64,000 nt of DNA from Thiobacillus sp. (GCA_019459055.1 JAIBEI010000014.1:31217-95216), one strand, 5' to 3'. Counted from the stretch's first letter, positions 37,007 through 47,997 are shown. Program-made: numbers and translations. Notes: generated by a model not told the origin, from the letters alone.

Positions 37007-38902
37007 GTGCTCGAAGCAATCCGCAGGCATGCAAAGGGCTGGCTTGCCAAAGTCATACTGGCCTTGATTATTGTTACCTTCGCCCTGTTCGGCGTGGATT
37101 CCTACATGTCGGGTGACAAAAGCGGCGGCAAGATCGCCGAGGTCGGGGATGTGGGGATTTCGCGTGAGGAACTGACGCGGGAAATCCAGGCGCAGAGTGA
37201 CCGCATGCGCGAGACGCTCGGCCCCGCATTCGATCCTGCCGTCACCGAAACAGCCGACTTTCGCAAACAGGTGCTCGATAGCATGATCGAGCGTAAGGCG
37301 CTCCTGCTGGAAGCGCAAAAGCTCCAGTTCCTGGCGCCGGATGCGTATGTTGCATCGGTACTGGGGCAGATTCCGGCCTTCCAGGAGGACGGCACATTTT
37401 CGCAGCAGCGCTATGAAGCGGTGCTGCGCCAGAACGGCCGCACGCCTGCCCAGTTTGAAAATGAATTGCGCCAGGCCTTCATGCTCGAGGCCATTACCAG
37501 TCCGGTTTCGCTCGCGGCCTTCCCCTCGCATACCTCGCTGACGCAGATTGCCCGTCTGGTGGCGCAGCAGCGCGAGATCGCCTGGGCGGATCTGCCGGCT
37601 TCCACGGTGGCGTCGCAGGTCCAGGTGACGACCGCCGAGGTGGAGCAGTATTACGCGGCCAACCAGGCCGAATTGACCGAGCCAGAGCAGATTCGCGTCG
37701 AGCATCTGGTGCTGGATATCGCGAGCGTGGCAGCGGGCATCGCCGTGAACGAGAAGGCGGTGGCGGAGTACTACGCGGCCAACGCCGCGCAGTTCGGGCA
37801 GCCCGAGCAGCGTCGTGCGAGCCACATCCTGATTGCCGTCGATAAAAATGCGGACGCCGCAACGCGCGCCCAGGCCAAGGCGAAAGCAGCCGAACTGATT
37901 CAAGTCCTGCGGAAAGCACCGGAGCGTTTCGCCGAACTGGCGCGCGCCGAATCGCAGGATCCTGGCTCGGCCGCACAGGATGGCAGCCTTGGCAGCTTTG
38001 GTCGCGGCATGATGGTCAAGCCTTTCGAGGATGCCGTGTTCAGTATGAAGCCGAATGAGATCCGTGATCCGGTGGAAAGCGATTTCGGCTATCACATCAT
38101 CCGTCTGGATGGCATTGAGCCTGCGCAGACCGCACCGCTGGCCGAGGTGCGTGCGGCGGTTGTGGACGAGTTGCGCAGGCAACAGGCGCAGAAGGTGTTT
38201 GCCGATCTGGCCGAGAACTTCAGCAACCTAGTGTATGAAAACGCGACCTCCCTGCAGCCCGCAGCGACAGCTGCCAAGCTGACCGTCAAGCAAAGCGGCT
38301 GGATGACTGCAAAAAATGCGCCGCAGCCATTCAACCATCCCGCGCTGTCGGCCGCGCTGTTCAGCCCGGAATCAATCAAGTCCAGGCAGAATACCGAGGC
38401 CATCGAGGTTCAGCCCGGTACCCTGGTGGCTGCGCGGATCGTGGAACATCGCCCGGCACGTCTGCGTCCGCTGTCCGAAGTGTCGGCGGCAATCGAGGCC
38501 AAACTGCATGCTGCGCTAAGCGCACGGCTGCTGGCGCAAAAGGGCGAGACTACGGTCCAGGCACTGGCCAAGGGTGAGGAAGCGAACTTGAACTGGTCGG
38601 ATTTCCAGGTGGTCGGGCGTCAGCCTTCGGCTGTGCTCGATGCCGCCGGCGCCAAGGCGGTATTCCGGGTGAGCACCGACAAGCTGCCTGCCTACACTGG
38701 CTTTACTCACCCTGACGGCACGTATCGCATCGTGCGGGTGAGCCGCGTGCTGGAGGCGCCTGCGGTGGACCCCATGCTGCTGGCATCGATCGAGTCCGGC
38801 GTCGTGCAGGCGCAGCAGCGTGCGGACATGAAGGCGATGGTCGCGCTGATTGCCGCCGGCCAGAAAGTGAAAATCCAGCCCAATGCGATCGAAGGCAGAT
38901 AA
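37007..38902 (+). CDS. ppiD: Peptidyl-prolyl isomerase PpiD (membrane-anchored SurA-like chaperone)
   Basis: 631 residues, GTG start. One N-terminal membrane helix (about 15-35, VILALIIVTFALFGV) anchors it to the inner membrane facing the periplasm. SurA_N-like domain follows, then a parvulin domain (about 255-370: RRASHILIAVD, ESQDPGSAAQDGSLGSFGRG, GYHIIRLDGI). Helps fold exported proteins leaving the Sec channel. Length matches the family. Follows the tRNA terminator and ends at a strong bidirectional terminator facing fabI. Confidence 0.95.
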   Translation: MLEAIRRHAKGWLAKVILALIIVTFALFGVDSYMSGDKSGGKIAEVGDVGISREELTREIQAQSDRMRETLGPAFDPAVTETADFRKQVLDSMIERKALLLEAQKLQFLAPDAYVASVLGQIPAFQEDGTFSQQRYEAVLRQNGRTPAQFENELRQAFMLEAITSPVSLAAFPSHTSLTQIARLVAQQREIAWADLPASTVASQVQVTTAEVEQYYAANQAELTEPEQIRVEHLVLDIASVAAGIAVNEKAVAEYYAANAAQFGQPEQRRASHILIAVDKNADAATRAQAKAKAAELIQVLRKAPERFAELARAESQDPGSAAQDGSLGSFGRGMMVKPFEDAVFSMKPNEIRDPVESDFGYHIIRLDGIEPAQTAPLAEVRAAVVDELRRQQAQKVFADLAENFSNLVYENATSLQPAATAAKLTVKQSGWMTAKNAPQPFNHPALSAALFSPESIKSRQNTEAIEVQPGTLVAARIVEHRPARLRPLSEVSAAIEAKLHAALSARLLAQKGETTVQALAKGEEANLNWSDFQVVGRQPSAVLDAAGAKAVFRVSTDKLPAYTGFTHPDGTYRIVRVSRVLEAPAVDPMLLASIESGVVQAQQRADMKAMVALIAAGQKVKIQPNAIEGR

Positions 38903-38920
38903 ACCGGGTTGCGGGCAGCA

Positions 38921-38953
38921 ATAAAAAACGCGCCTTCAAGGCGCGTTTTTTAT
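38921..38953. terminator. Bidirectional terminator between ppiD and fabI
   Basis: ATAAAAAACGCGCC and GGCGCGTTTTTTAT form a 14-pair stem around loop TTCAA. A-tract and T-tract flank it, so it can stop transcription from both converging genes. Confidence 0.9.
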
Positions 38954-38968
38954 TGGATGAAAAACGAG

Positions 38969-39751
38969 TCAGCTTTCGGCGCCGGCGGTGGTGTTGAAGC
39001 CTGCGTCGACGTAGGTGATTTCACCGGTGATGCCTGAGGCCAGGTCGGACAGCAGGAAGGCGGCGGCGTTGCCGACTTCGTCAATGGTCACATTGCGGCG
39101 CAGCGGCGCGTTCTTGGCGACGATGTCGAGCTTCTCGCCGAAGTTTGCGATGCCGCTGGCGGCCAGCGTCTTGATCGGACCAGCCGAGATGGCGTTGACG
39201 CGGATGCCCTTGGGGCCGAGGCTTTGCGCCATGTAGTACACGCCGGATTCGAGGCTGGCCTTGGCCAGTCCCATGACGTTGTAGTTGGGCACGGAGCGAA
39301 CCGCGCCGAGATAGGTCAGCGTCAGCAGTGCGGCCTGGCGGCCTTCCATCATGGGCAGAGCGGCTTTGGCCAGCGCGGCGAAACTATAGGAGCTGATGTC
39401 GTGGGCGATGCGGAAGTTTTCGCGGGTGACCGCGGAGAGGAAATCGCCGGTGAGGGCTTCCTTGGGCGTGAACGCAATCGAATGCACCAGACCATCGAGG
39501 CTGTCCCAGTGCTTGCCGAGGTCGGCAAACAGCGCGTCGATCTGCTCGTCGCTGCCGACGTCGCACGGAAACACCAGGCTGGAGCCGAACTCCTGGGCGA
39601 ATTCGGTGACGCGATCCTTGATGCGATCAGTCTGGTAGGTGAAGGCCAGTTGGGCGCCTTCGCGCTTGCATGCGGAGGCGATGCCGTACGCGATCGAACG
39701 GTTGGATATCACGCCGGTGATCAGCAAGCGTTTTCCTGCAAGAAATCCCAT
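38969..39751 (-). CDS. fabI: Enoyl-[acyl-carrier-protein] reductase (NADH) FabI
   Basis: 260 residues from the ATG giving [20 protein letters not shown]; a longer frame to 39910 adds non-conserved sequence and crosses the neighbouring gene. Reduces the enoyl-ACP double bond in fatty-acid synthesis. SDR-like with [15 protein letters not shown] cofactor loop, [13 protein letters not shown], and the catalytic Tyr-x6-Lys in [14 protein letters not shown]. The ending is AGAES. Divergent from the transporter operon. Confidence 0.97.
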   Translation of the reverse strand: MGFLAGKRLLITGVISNRSIAYGIASACKREGAQLAFTYQTDRIKDRVTEFAQEFGSSLVFPCDVGSDEQIDALFADLGKHWDSLDGLVHSIAFTPKEALTGDFLSAVTRENFRIAHDISSYSFAALAKAALPMMEGRQAALLTLTYLGAVRSVPNYNVMGLAKASLESGVYYMAQSLGPKGIRVNAISAGPIKTLAASGIANFGEKLDIVAKNAPLRRNVTIDEVGNAAAFLLSDLASGITGEITYVDAGFNTTAGAES

Positions 39752-39827
39752 GATGGTCTCGAAGAAAGTTGTGTAGCACGGGATTATAACGGCTGACGTT
39801 GGCGGCGCGCTTGGGTACACTTGCGAG

Positions 39828-41984
39828 ATGGTGCGCATCGGGGCGATTTTATTGGGGACGGGCCTGCTGGGGCTAGGCCTGCTGGCAGGTTGCCCCGACA
39901 ACTCGAACAACCCCTACCCGGGCAGCAAGGCCGACGCCAATGTGCTGTACAGCGCATTTTCCGAGCGCCCCAAGCATCTCGATCCGGCACGTTCCTACAG
40001 CGCCAACGAGGCCGAGTTCACCGGGCAGATTTACGAACCGCCGCTGCAATACCACTTCCTCAAGCGTCCCTACACGCTGGTCCCGCTGACCGCCGAAGCA
40101 GTGCCCAGGCCGCGCTATTTCGACGCCGCCGGAAAAGCGCTGCCGGACGATGCGCCGGCAGCGTCGATCGCCGAGAGCGCATACGAAATCCGCATCCGCC
40201 CCGGCATCCGCTACCAGCCGCATCCGGCGTTTGCGCGCGATGCGGCGGGACGCTACCGCTACCACTCACTCGCGGCCGCGGATATCGCCAAAAATACCCG
40301 CATCCAGGATTTCGAGCACAGCGGCACGCGCGAACTGGTGGCGGCGGATTACGTGTACCAGATCAAGCGGCTGGCCAACCCCCGGCTCAGTTCGCCGATT
40401 TTCGGCCTGATGAGCGAGCACATCGTCGGCCTGAAGGCGCTGGGCGAGGCGCTTGAAAAAGCCGCCAAGGCTGATCCCGATGCGGCGTTGAAGCTCGACG
40501 ACTTTCCGCTGGACGGGGCCGAAGTGGTGGATCGCCACACCTACCGCATCCGCATCAAGGGCAAATACCCGCAGTTCATCTACTGGCTGGCGATGCCGTT
40601 CTTCGCGCCGGTGCCGTGGGAGGCCGAGGCCTTCTACGCGCAGCCCGGCATGGCCGACAGGAACCTCACGCTCGACTGGCAGCCGGTCGGCACCGGGCCC
40701 TACTATCTGGCGGAGAACGACCCCAACCGCCGCATGGTGCTGAAGAAGAATCCCCACTTTCACGGCGAAGCCCATCCGGCGGAAGGCAGCGAGGAGGACC
40801 GTCGGGCCGGGCTGCTGGCGGACGCCGGCAAGCTGCTGCCGTTTGTCGACGAAGCCGTCTACAGCCTGGAAAAGGAAACCATTCCCTATTGGAGCAAGTT
40901 TTTGCAGGGCTACTACGACAGCTCCGGGATCAGCTCCGACAGCTTCGACCAGGCCGTGCAGTTCACCTCCGGCGGCGACCCGCAGCTCACCGACAGCATG
41001 CGCGAGCAGGACATCCACCTCATCACCGCCGTATCCGCTTCGATCTGGTATGTCGGCTTCAACATGCTCGACCCGGTGGTGGGGGGCTTGGGCGAAGACC
41101 GCCAGAAATTGCGGCAGGCGCTCTCCATCGCGTTCGACTACGACGAATTCATTTCGATTTTCCTCAATGGCCGCGGCATTCCCGCGCAGGGACCGATCCC
41201 CCCGGGGCTGTTCGGCTATGTCGAAGGCGTGGCCGGGCTGAACCCCTACGTGTACGAAGCGCGCGACGGCCAGATCCAGCGTCGTCCGATCGAGACCGCC
41301 CGGAAACTGCTGGCCGAGGCGGGCTACCCGAACGGGCGCAACGCGAAGACGGGCGAACCGCTGGTGCTGTATTTCGACACCATGGCCAGCGGCCCGGACG
41401 CCAAGTCGCGGCTCGACTGGATGAAGAAGCAGCTCGACAAGCTCAATGTGCAGCTGGTGGTGCGCGGCACCGACTACAACCGCTTCCAGGACAAGATCCG
41501 CAAGGGCAACGCGCAGCTGTTCGAATGGGGTTGGAATGCCGACTACCCCGACCCGGAGAACTTCCTGTTCCTGCTGTATGGGCCGCACAAGAAGGTCGCC
41601 AGCGGCGGCGAGAACGCGGCCAACTACGACAGCACTGAATTCAATTCTTTGTTCGAGCGCATGAAGGACATGGATAACGGCCCCGCGCGCCAGCAGGTGA
41701 TCGACGCCATGCTGGAGATCGTGCGCCGCGACGCGCCGTGGATCTTCGCCTACTACCCCAAGTCCTTCGGCCTGCGCCACGGCTGGGTGCATAACGTCAA
41801 GCCCAACCTGATGGCCAACAACACGCTCAAGTACCGCCGCATCGACCCCGACCTGCGCGCAAGCCGGCGCGCCGAATGGAATCGCCCGGTGCTGTGGCCG
41901 ATCATCCTGCTGGTCGCCGCGCTGGTTGCCGTCATCGCGCCGGCGGTGATCGGCTGGCGGCGGCATGAGGGGAAAACCGCCTGA
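39828..41984 (+). CDS. Peptide-type ABC transporter solute-binding lipoprotein (family 5) with C-terminal membrane helix
   Basis: 718 residues. Lipoprotein signal with lipobox LAGC (Cys22). SBP family 5 body: [83 protein letters not shown] and [16 protein letters not shown]. Unusual extra: residues ~686-708 form a hydrophobic helix ([20 protein letters not shown]) ending in basic GWRRHEGK, so the protein seems anchored at both ends. Longer than typical DppA/OppA (about 540). Overlaps the first permease by one base. Confidence 0.9.
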   Translation: MVRIGAILLGTGLLGLGLLAGCPDNSNNPYPGSKADANVLYSAFSERPKHLDPARSYSANEAEFTGQIYEPPLQYHFLKRPYTLVPLTAEAVPRPRYFDAAGKALPDDAPAASIAESAYEIRIRPGIRYQPHPAFARDAAGRYRYHSLAAADIAKNTRIQDFEHSGTRELVAADYVYQIKRLANPRLSSPIFGLMSEHIVGLKALGEALEKAAKADPDAALKLDDFPLDGAEVVDRHTYRIRIKGKYPQFIYWLAMPFFAPVPWEAEAFYAQPGMADRNLTLDWQPVGTGPYYLAENDPNRRMVLKKNPHFHGEAHPAEGSEEDRRAGLLADAGKLLPFVDEAVYSLEKETIPYWSKFLQGYYDSSGISSDSFDQAVQFTSGGDPQLTDSMREQDIHLITAVSASIWYVGFNMLDPVVGGLGEDRQKLRQALSIAFDYDEFISIFLNGRGIPAQGPIPPGLFGYVEGVAGLNPYVYEARDGQIQRRPIETARKLLAEAGYPNGRNAKTGEPLVLYFDTMASGPDAKSRLDWMKKQLDKLNVQLVVRGTDYNRFQDKIRKGNAQLFEWGWNADYPDPENFLFLLYGPHKKVASGGENAANYDSTEFNSLFERMKDMDNGPARQQVIDAMLEIVRRDAPWIFAYYPKSFGLRHGWVHNVKPNLMANNTLKYRRIDPDLRASRRAEWNRPVLWPIILLVAALVAVIAPAVIGWRRHEGKTA

Positions 41985-42961
41985 TGCTGGCCTATATCCT
42001 GCGCCGCCTGCTGTACGCCATCCCGATCCTGATCGGGGTCAACCTGCTGACCTTCACGCTGTTCTTCGTCGTCAACACGCCGGACGACATGGCGCGGCTG
42101 CAGCTCGGCGCCAAACACGTGACGCCGGAAGCGATCGACCGCTGGAAAGTCGAACACGGCTACGACAAGCCGCTGATGCTGAATGCTGCGGCTACGGGCA
42201 GCGCGCAATTCACCGACACGATCTTCTTCAAGCATTCGGCCGCCATGTTCGTGTTCGAATTCGGCAAGGGCGACGACGGCCGCAACATCGGCAACGAAAT
42301 CCGCACCCGCATGGGGCCGAGCCTGGCGATCGCGCTGCCGGTGTTCGTCATCGGCTTGCTGGTCAACGTCAGCTTCGCCCTGCTGATGGTGTTCTTCCGC
42401 GCTACCTATCTCGATCTGTGGGGTGTCGTGCTGTGCGTGGTGCTGATGTCGATATCGGGACTGTTCTACATCATCGCCGGACAGTATTTCATCGCCAAGC
42501 TGTGGAACCTGCTGCCGATCTCGGGATTCGCCGGCGGCATCGACGGTATCCGCTTCATCCTGCTGCCGGTGCTGGTCGGCGTGGTGGCGGGGATCGGCAG
42601 CGGCTCGCGCTGGTATCGCACCATTTTCCTTGAGGAAATCGGCAAGGACTATGTGCGCACTGCGCGCGCCAAGGGGCTCTCCGAGGGGCGCGTGCTGTTC
42701 CGCCACGTGCTGAAGAACGGCATGATCCCGATCCTCACCGGCGCGGTGGTGGTGCTGCCGCTGCTCTTCATGGGCAGCCTCATCACCGAGTCCTTCTTCG
42801 GCATTCCGGGGCTGGGCAGCTACACCATCGACGCGATCCAGGCGCAGGATTTCGCGGTGGTGCGGGCGATGGTGTTCCTCGGCTCCTTCCTCTACATCGT
42901 CGGCCTGATCCTCACCGACATTTCCTATTCGTGGGTCGATCCGCGGGTGCGGCTGCAATGA
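41984..42961 (+). CDS. ABC transporter permease, DppB/YejB-like
   Basis: 325 residues, about six membrane helices. N-terminal [20 protein letters not shown] is the typical opening of the first permease of peptide importers. The EAA loop is visible in RTARAKGLSEGRVLFRHVLKNGMIP, and the end is GSFLYIVGLILTDISYSWVDPR. The ATG overlaps the binding-protein stop by one base, and the stop overlaps the next permease by four (ATGA). Confidence 0.93.
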   Translation: MLAYILRRLLYAIPILIGVNLLTFTLFFVVNTPDDMARLQLGAKHVTPEAIDRWKVEHGYDKPLMLNAAATGSAQFTDTIFFKHSAAMFVFEFGKGDDGRNIGNEIRTRMGPSLAIALPVFVIGLLVNVSFALLMVFFRATYLDLWGVVLCVVLMSISGLFYIIAGQYFIAKLWNLLPISGFAGGIDGIRFILLPVLVGVVAGIGSGSRWYRTIFLEEIGKDYVRTARAKGLSEGRVLFRHVLKNGMIPILTGAVVVLPLLFMGSLITESFFGIPGLGSYTIDAIQAQDFAVVRAMVFLGSFLYIVGLILTDISYSWVDPRVRLQ

Positions 42962-44367
42962 ATAGCATCCAGCCCGTGATCCTGTGGACCGACGCGCTGA
43001 TCTTCGCGCTCCTGCTGGCGGTGCTGGTGCTGGTCTGGCTGATTCGCCGCCAGGAACATTTGCTGGCGCCGTGGCGGGTGGTGGCGCAGCGCCCGATGGC
43101 GATGGGGGCGGCGCTGGTGCTGGGCGCGTTCGTGGTCATCGGCCTGCTCGACTCGCTGCATTACCGGGCGCAGCTGACCGACAGCCCGGCCGATGCGCCG
43201 CAATATTCGGTCGAAGTGCTGTCCGTGTTCGACGCGCTGACGAGCGAGCTGCGTAGCCGGCAGGAAAAAACCTACTCGGCCCCGCTGGCAATGCAGCTGT
43301 ACGCCAAGGAATTCGTCGAGCGCGACGGCGCGACGGTGCGTGATTATCCGCGCCTGCAATACGGCGGCGCGCACCTGCAACGCGCGGATGAGCGACTGTC
43401 GGATATCACTCGCCGCACGCTTGTCGGCGCCACGCAGGGGGGGCTGGCGAGCCTGCTGCTGTTCGGCCTGCTGGCCGGGTGGCAGGTGCGGCGGACGCGG
43501 CTTGCAGTGGGCGCGTGGCTGGCGGCGTGGCGACAGGGCAGCCTGAACTGGCCGGGGCGGACGGTCGTCCTCATGGTGGCGCTGCTGTTGATGCTGGGCG
43601 GCGCGCTGGCGCAGCTGGCCTCCGGCTACCATGTCTTCGGCACCGACAAGGTCGGGCAGGACGTGCTCTACATCAGCCTCAAGAGCATCCGCACCGGCCT
43701 GGTGATCGGCACCCTCACCACCCTGGTCACGCTGCCGCTGGCGATCGGTTTCGGCATCACCGCCGGCTATTTTCGCGGTTGGGTGGACGACATCATCCAG
43801 TACCTCTACACCGTGCTGAATTCGATCCCCGGCGTGCTGCTGATTGCAGCGGCGGTGCTCATCGTGCAGGTCTATATCGAATCCAACCCCGACATTTTCG
43901 ATACCGCTGCCGCGCGCGCCGACATCCGCCTGCTGGCGCTCTGCCTCATCATGGGCGTGACCAGCTGGACGGGTCTTGCGCGCCTCTTGCGCGGCGAATC
44001 GCTGAAGCTGCGAACGCTGGACTATGTCGAGGCGGCGCGCGCCTTCGGCGTGTCGAATGTACGCATCATCAGCCGCCACATCTTTCCCAACCTGTTTCAC
44101 CTGGTGCTGATTGCCATCGTGCTCGATTTCTCCGGCCTGGTGCTGGCCGAAGCGGTGCTGTCCTACATTGGCGTCGGCGTCGATCCCGCCATGTACAGCT
44201 GGGGCAACATGATCAACGGCGCGCGCCTCGAACTGGCGCGCGAGCCGGTCGTCTGGTGGCAGCTCGGGGCGGCGTTCGCCTTCATGTTCACCCTGGTGCT
44301 GGCAGCCAACCTGTTCGCCGACGGCGTGCGCGATGCCTTCGACCCGCGCCTGGGAGGGCGTCGATGA
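42958..44367 (+). CDS. ABC transporter permease, DppC/YejE-like, with long N-terminal extension
   Basis: 469 residues, against about 300-340 for usual DppC/YejE. The first ~230 residues hold two extra membrane helices and a periplasmic stretch (RAQLTDSPADAPQYSV) plus a second hydrophobic pair. The standard permease core follows: GTDKVGQDVLYISLKSIRTGL, PGVLLIAAAVLI, and the EAA loop DYVEAARAFGVSNVRIISRHIFPN. Ends [21 protein letters not shown] overlaps on both sides with permease 1 and the ATPase gene. Confidence 0.92.
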   Translation: MNSIQPVILWTDALIFALLLAVLVLVWLIRRQEHLLAPWRVVAQRPMAMGAALVLGAFVVIGLLDSLHYRAQLTDSPADAPQYSVEVLSVFDALTSELRSRQEKTYSAPLAMQLYAKEFVERDGATVRDYPRLQYGGAHLQRADERLSDITRRTLVGATQGGLASLLLFGLLAGWQVRRTRLAVGAWLAAWRQGSLNWPGRTVVLMVALLLMLGGALAQLASGYHVFGTDKVGQDVLYISLKSIRTGLVIGTLTTLVTLPLAIGFGITAGYFRGWVDDIIQYLYTVLNSIPGVLLIAAAVLIVQVYIESNPDIFDTAAARADIRLLALCLIMGVTSWTGLARLLRGESLKLRTLDYVEAARAFGVSNVRIISRHIFPNLFHLVLIAIVLDFSGLVLAEAVLSYIGVGVDPAMYSWGNMINGARLELAREPVVWWQLGAAFAFMFTLVLAANLFADGVRDAFDPRLGGRR

Positions 44368-46325
44368 AGCCCCTGCTCGAGGTGCGCGATCTCGTCACCG
44401 GCTTCGGACGCGTGCGCGTGGTCGATGGCGTGTCGTTCCAGGTCGCGGCAGGCGAAACCTATGCGCTGCTGGGCGAATCCGGCTGCGGCAAGTCGATCAC
44501 CGCGCTGTCGCTGATGCGGCTGCTGCCGGACGGCGGCCGGGTGATCTCGGGCAGCGTGCGGCTCGGCGAAACCGATGTGCTGGCGCTACCCGAGCGCGAC
44601 ATGCGGCGCGTGCGCGGCGGGCAGATGGCGATGATCTTCCAGGAGCCGATGCTGGCGCTGAACCCGGTCATCAAGGTCGGTGAACAGATCGGCGAAGCGC
44701 TGGCGCTGCACCAGAACCTCGCCGGGCAGGCCGCGCGAGACGCTGCGCGGGGACTGCTCGATGCGGTAGGCGTGCCGGATGCGGTGCGCCGGCTCGACAC
44801 CTATCCGTTCGAACTCTCGGGCGGGCTGCGCCAGCGGGTGATGATCGCAATGGCGCTGGCCGGCCGGCCGCAACTGCTGATCGCCGACGAGCCGACCACG
44901 GCGCTCGACGTGACCATCCAGGCGCAGGTGCTCGACGTGCTGCGCAGACTCAAGGCCGAGCAGCGGATGGGCATGCTGCTGATCACGCATGACCTTGGCG
45001 TGGTGGCTGAAAACGCCGACCGCGTGGGCGTGATGTACGCCGGCGAGCTGGTGGAGGAGGGGGTACGCAACGCGTTCTTCGCCAGCCCGCAGCACCCCTA
45101 CAGCCGCATGCTGTTCGAGGCGCTGCCGCGCCCCGGCGACGGCGGGCGGCTGGTCACGATTCCCGGCCAGGTGCCGCCGCTCGACGGCCCGATGCGCGGC
45201 TGCCGCTTTGCGCCGCGCTGTCCATTTGCGGTTGCGCGCTGCCGCGCTGAATCGCCCGGCTGGCAGGTGATCGATGATCAGCGGGTGCGCTGCCACCTGG
45301 CGGGCACCTTGCCTGCGCGCAGCGAGCGCGAGCTCGCCGCACATTCGGTAAAACAAGCTGCGCCACCGTTGCTGCAGGTGGACGGCCTCAAGGTGCATTT
45401 CCCGATCCGGCGCGGCCTGATCCAGCGCACGGTGGGCCATGTGCGCGCGGTCGACGGCGTGTCGCTGGACATCCGGGCGGGCCGCACGCTGGCGCTGGTG
45501 GGCGAATCGGGCTGCGGCAAGACCACCGTGGGCAAGGCGCTGCTGCGGCTGATCGAACCGACCGCGGGCCGCATCGTGCTGGGCGGCGAGACCATCACCG
45601 CGAAGAATGTCCCTTTCCTGCGGCGGCAGGCGCAGATGGTGTTCCAGGACCCGTTCAGTTCGCTCAATCCGCGCATGCGGGTCGCCGACATCCTGCTCGA
45701 AGGCATGGATGCGCTGGGCGTCGGCGAGGCCGCCGACCGCCGCGATGCGGTGGTGCAGCTGTTGCGTCAGGTGGGGCTGCCGGACGATGCCGGGGGCCGC
45801 TATCCGCATGCGTTTTCCGGCGGCCAGCGGCAGCGCATCGCGATCGCGCGGGCGCTGGCGGTGTCGCCCCGGCTGGTGATCTGCGACGAGCCGACCAGCG
45901 CGCTCGACGTCTCGGTGCAGGCACAGATCCTGAATCTGCTGAAGGATCTGCAGGACAGCCTGGGGCTGGCCTACCTCTTCATCACCCACAACCTCGCGGT
46001 GGTCGATTATCTGGCGCACGAGGTGGCGGTGATGTACCTCGGGCGCATCGTCGAACACGGCGCCGCGGCCGACGTGCTGCGCGCGCCGCGCCATCCCTAT
46101 ACCCAGGCACTGGTGAGCGCGGTGCCGCACATCAAGGCGCAGACCGGGCCGGGCATCATTCGCCTGGCGGGCGACCAGCCATCGCCGCTCAACCCGCCCG
46201 ACGGTTGCCATTTCAACCCGCGCTGCCCGCATGCAATGGAAGTATGCCGGCAAACCTACCCCGAGCAGACCGAACTGGGCGGCGGGCATTGGGTGCGCTG
46301 CCACTGGGTGGCGGGACAGATTTAG
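44364..46325 (+). CDS. Double-domain ABC transporter ATPase (DppD-DppF fused)
   Basis: 653 residues. Two complete ATPase halves: first Walker A GESGCGKS (37-44), signature LSGGLRQRV, Walker [14 protein letters not shown]; second Walker [10 protein letters not shown] (380-388), signature [17 protein letters not shown]. Each half ends with the Cys-rich oligopeptide-transporter tail ([28 protein letters not shown]). Powers the permeases above. The start is the ATG overlapping the permease stop; the open frame extends upstream inside the permease gene, which is not coding there. Confidence 0.96.
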   Translation: MKPLLEVRDLVTGFGRVRVVDGVSFQVAAGETYALLGESGCGKSITALSLMRLLPDGGRVISGSVRLGETDVLALPERDMRRVRGGQMAMIFQEPMLALNPVIKVGEQIGEALALHQNLAGQAARDAARGLLDAVGVPDAVRRLDTYPFELSGGLRQRVMIAMALAGRPQLLIADEPTTALDVTIQAQVLDVLRRLKAEQRMGMLLITHDLGVVAENADRVGVMYAGELVEEGVRNAFFASPQHPYSRMLFEALPRPGDGGRLVTIPGQVPPLDGPMRGCRFAPRCPFAVARCRAESPGWQVIDDQRVRCHLAGTLPARSERELAAHSVKQAAPPLLQVDGLKVHFPIRRGLIQRTVGHVRAVDGVSLDIRAGRTLALVGESGCGKTTVGKALLRLIEPTAGRIVLGGETITAKNVPFLRRQAQMVFQDPFSSLNPRMRVADILLEGMDALGVGEAADRRDAVVQLLRQVGLPDDAGGRYPHAFSGGQRQRIAIARALAVSPRLVICDEPTSALDVSVQAQILNLLKDLQDSLGLAYLFITHNLAVVDYLAHEVAVMYLGRIVEHGAAADVLRAPRHPYTQALVSAVPHIKAQTGPGIIRLAGDQPSPLNPPDGCHFNPRCPHAMEVCRQTYPEQTELGGGHWVRCHWVAGQI

Positions 46326-46412
46326 GGAAACGCCCAGAAATGCCCGCTTGATCTATACGCTTGGCTTGCTTCGCTGCGCTCAGCGCTTCGTTAGGACTTT
46401 TTGGAGAGTCAA

Positions 46413-46610
46413 TTGAATACCGGTAAACGCAGTCACAACTTCTGGATCGGCAATGCGGTGCTGACGGTGGCAATGCTGACGCTGTTTTTCATGGGGCCGT
46501 TGTCAGACGCCCTGGGCATCTGGGCGGCGGTATTGTGGATGGTGCTGGCGGCCGTGGGCATGGCGCTGGTGATGTCGGACAAGCGCGAAGAGCCGCCCAC
46601 ACCCGACTGA
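46413..46610 (+). CDS. Small two-helix membrane protein, unknown
   Basis: 65 residues from a TTG start six bases after GGAG. Two hydrophobic helices (FWIGNAVLTVAMLTLFFMG and IWAAVLWMVLAAVGMALVM) separated by PLSDALG, and a charged tail (SDKREEPPTPD). Probably inner membrane. No family recognised. Sits between the ABC operon and the convergent mltD. Confidence 0.7.
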   Translation: MNTGKRSHNFWIGNAVLTVAMLTLFFMGPLSDALGIWAAVLWMVLAAVGMALVMSDKREEPPTPD

Positions 46611-46621
46611 ATCGAAGTCCT

Positions 46622-47944
46622 TCAGGGCCTTCTGACGACGACCGCTTGCCCCATGCGGATCTTGCTGCTGTTCCTGAAAATCGGATTCCACGCCTTGATT
46701 TCCCTCAGGCTGACATCGAAACGCCGTGCGATGGCGTGCAGGGTGTCGCCGCGCTTGGCGGTGTAGCGAACCGGTTGTGCCGGTTCGCGGATACGCGCTG
46801 CGAGGTCGCCGCGGCCGCCCTTGACCGGCACCAGGATGGTTTGCGCGCGCACCAATTTCCCTTTCTTTGTGTGCAACTGGTTGTGTTCTTCAAGGCGGGC
46901 GAGGCTGGTGTCGAAGCGCTTGGCCAGGGCTGCGGGACGTTCGCCCTTTTTTGCGGGGTAGGGCTGCCAGGTGTCCCAGTTTCCGGCTTCCAGGTTGCGC
47001 TGGAATGTGTCGGCCTTGTCGACCGGAACCAGCAGCTTGACCGGCGTGTCGGAACGGATGAGCTTGCGCGGGAAGGCAGCGTTCAGCGCGATGAACTCGT
47101 CACTGCTCATGCCCGCCAGGCGCGCGGCGGAATGGATGTCCATGCTGGCATGGACGGTGACCTGGTTGAAGTAGGGCTGATCCGGCAACTGCTCGATGGC
47201 GATACCGTAACGCTCGGACTCGCGTACCAGGTTTTTCAGCGCCAGCAGTTTGGGGACGTAATGCCGGGTCTCGTTCGGCAGGGACAGGCTGGCGTAGTCG
47301 CTTGGCAGTCCATGCTCGATATTGCTCCGGATGGCACGGGCGACGCAGCCCTCGCCGCAGTTGTACGCGGCCAGCGCCAGTTGCCAGTCGCCAAAGTCGA
47401 GATACAGTTTGCCCAGGTAGTCGAGCGCGGCACTCGTGGATGCGGTGAAGTCACCGCGACCGTCGTACCAGGTGTCCTGCCTGAGTCCATAATGAAGCCC
47501 GGTGGAGGGGATGAACTGCCAGATGCCGGACGCAGCGGACGGTGACAGCGCGGCAGGATTGAATGCGCTTTCGATCATCGGCAGCAGTGCGATTTCCATC
47601 GGCATGTCGCGGCGGTCGAGTTCCTCGACGATATGGAAGAGGTAAGGACGCGAGCGCTCGGCCAGACGGCGCACGTTTTCCGGCCGCGCGGCGAACCAGG
47701 ATTCGTGGACCGCAACCAGCGGGTTATGCGTGGCGTCGTCAATCCGGAAGCCGCTGCGGATGCGCTGCCAGACGTCGTCCTGGATGGCTTCGGCGGTGGT
47801 TTCGTCGTCGACGGTGTCGGTGGCGGTGTCGTCGCCCCATGCCAGCGTCTGGATGCCGGAAGGGAGTTCCTCTGCTAGCGCTGGGCAACTGAAGAGAGAT
47901 ACCAGTAAAGCCAGGCTGGACAGGTTCAATTTGATTCCGGGCAA
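46622..47944 (-). CDS. mltD: Membrane-bound lytic murein transglycosylase D-like, with LysM domains
   Basis: 440 residues from a TTG start behind GGGAGA; no ATG is available near the signal peptide. Signal peptide 1-24 (ends CPALA). SLT catalytic domain (about 105-230): MEIALLPMIESAFNP with catalytic Glu, SPSAASGIWQFIPSTGLHYGL and ALAAYNCGEG. Then a C-terminal half with two LysM-like repeats, the last being YTAKRGDTLHAIARRFDVS. Cleaves peptidoglycan glycan strands. Lies next to gloB, as mltD does in E. coli. Confidence 0.94.
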   Translation of the reverse strand: MPGIKLNLSSLALLVSLFSCPALAEELPSGIQTLAWGDDTATDTVDDETTAEAIQDDVWQRIRSGFRIDDATHNPLVAVHESWFAARPENVRRLAERSRPYLFHIVEELDRRDMPMEIALLPMIESAFNPAALSPSAASGIWQFIPSTGLHYGLRQDTWYDGRGDFTASTSAALDYLGKLYLDFGDWQLALAAYNCGEGCVARAIRSNIEHGLPSDYASLSLPNETRHYVPKLLALKNLVRESERYGIAIEQLPDQPYFNQVTVHASMDIHSAARLAGMSSDEFIALNAAFPRKLIRSDTPVKLLVPVDKADTFQRNLEAGNWDTWQPYPAKKGERPAALAKRFDTSLARLEEHNQLHTKKGKLVRAQTILVPVKGGRGDLAARIREPAQPVRYTAKRGDTLHAIARRFDVSLREIKAWNPIFRNSSKIRMGQAVVVRRP

Positions 47945-47997
47945 GGCGGTCTCCCGTACTCAACAAGTCTCCATCCTAAGTGGCCGGATGGGGTCCG

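Noticed and set aside
43479..44363. Upstream extension of the ABC ATPase frame
   Set aside because: It lies entirely inside the permease gene in another frame, is Arg/His/Ala-rich and non-conserved; the ATPase starts cleanly at 44364.
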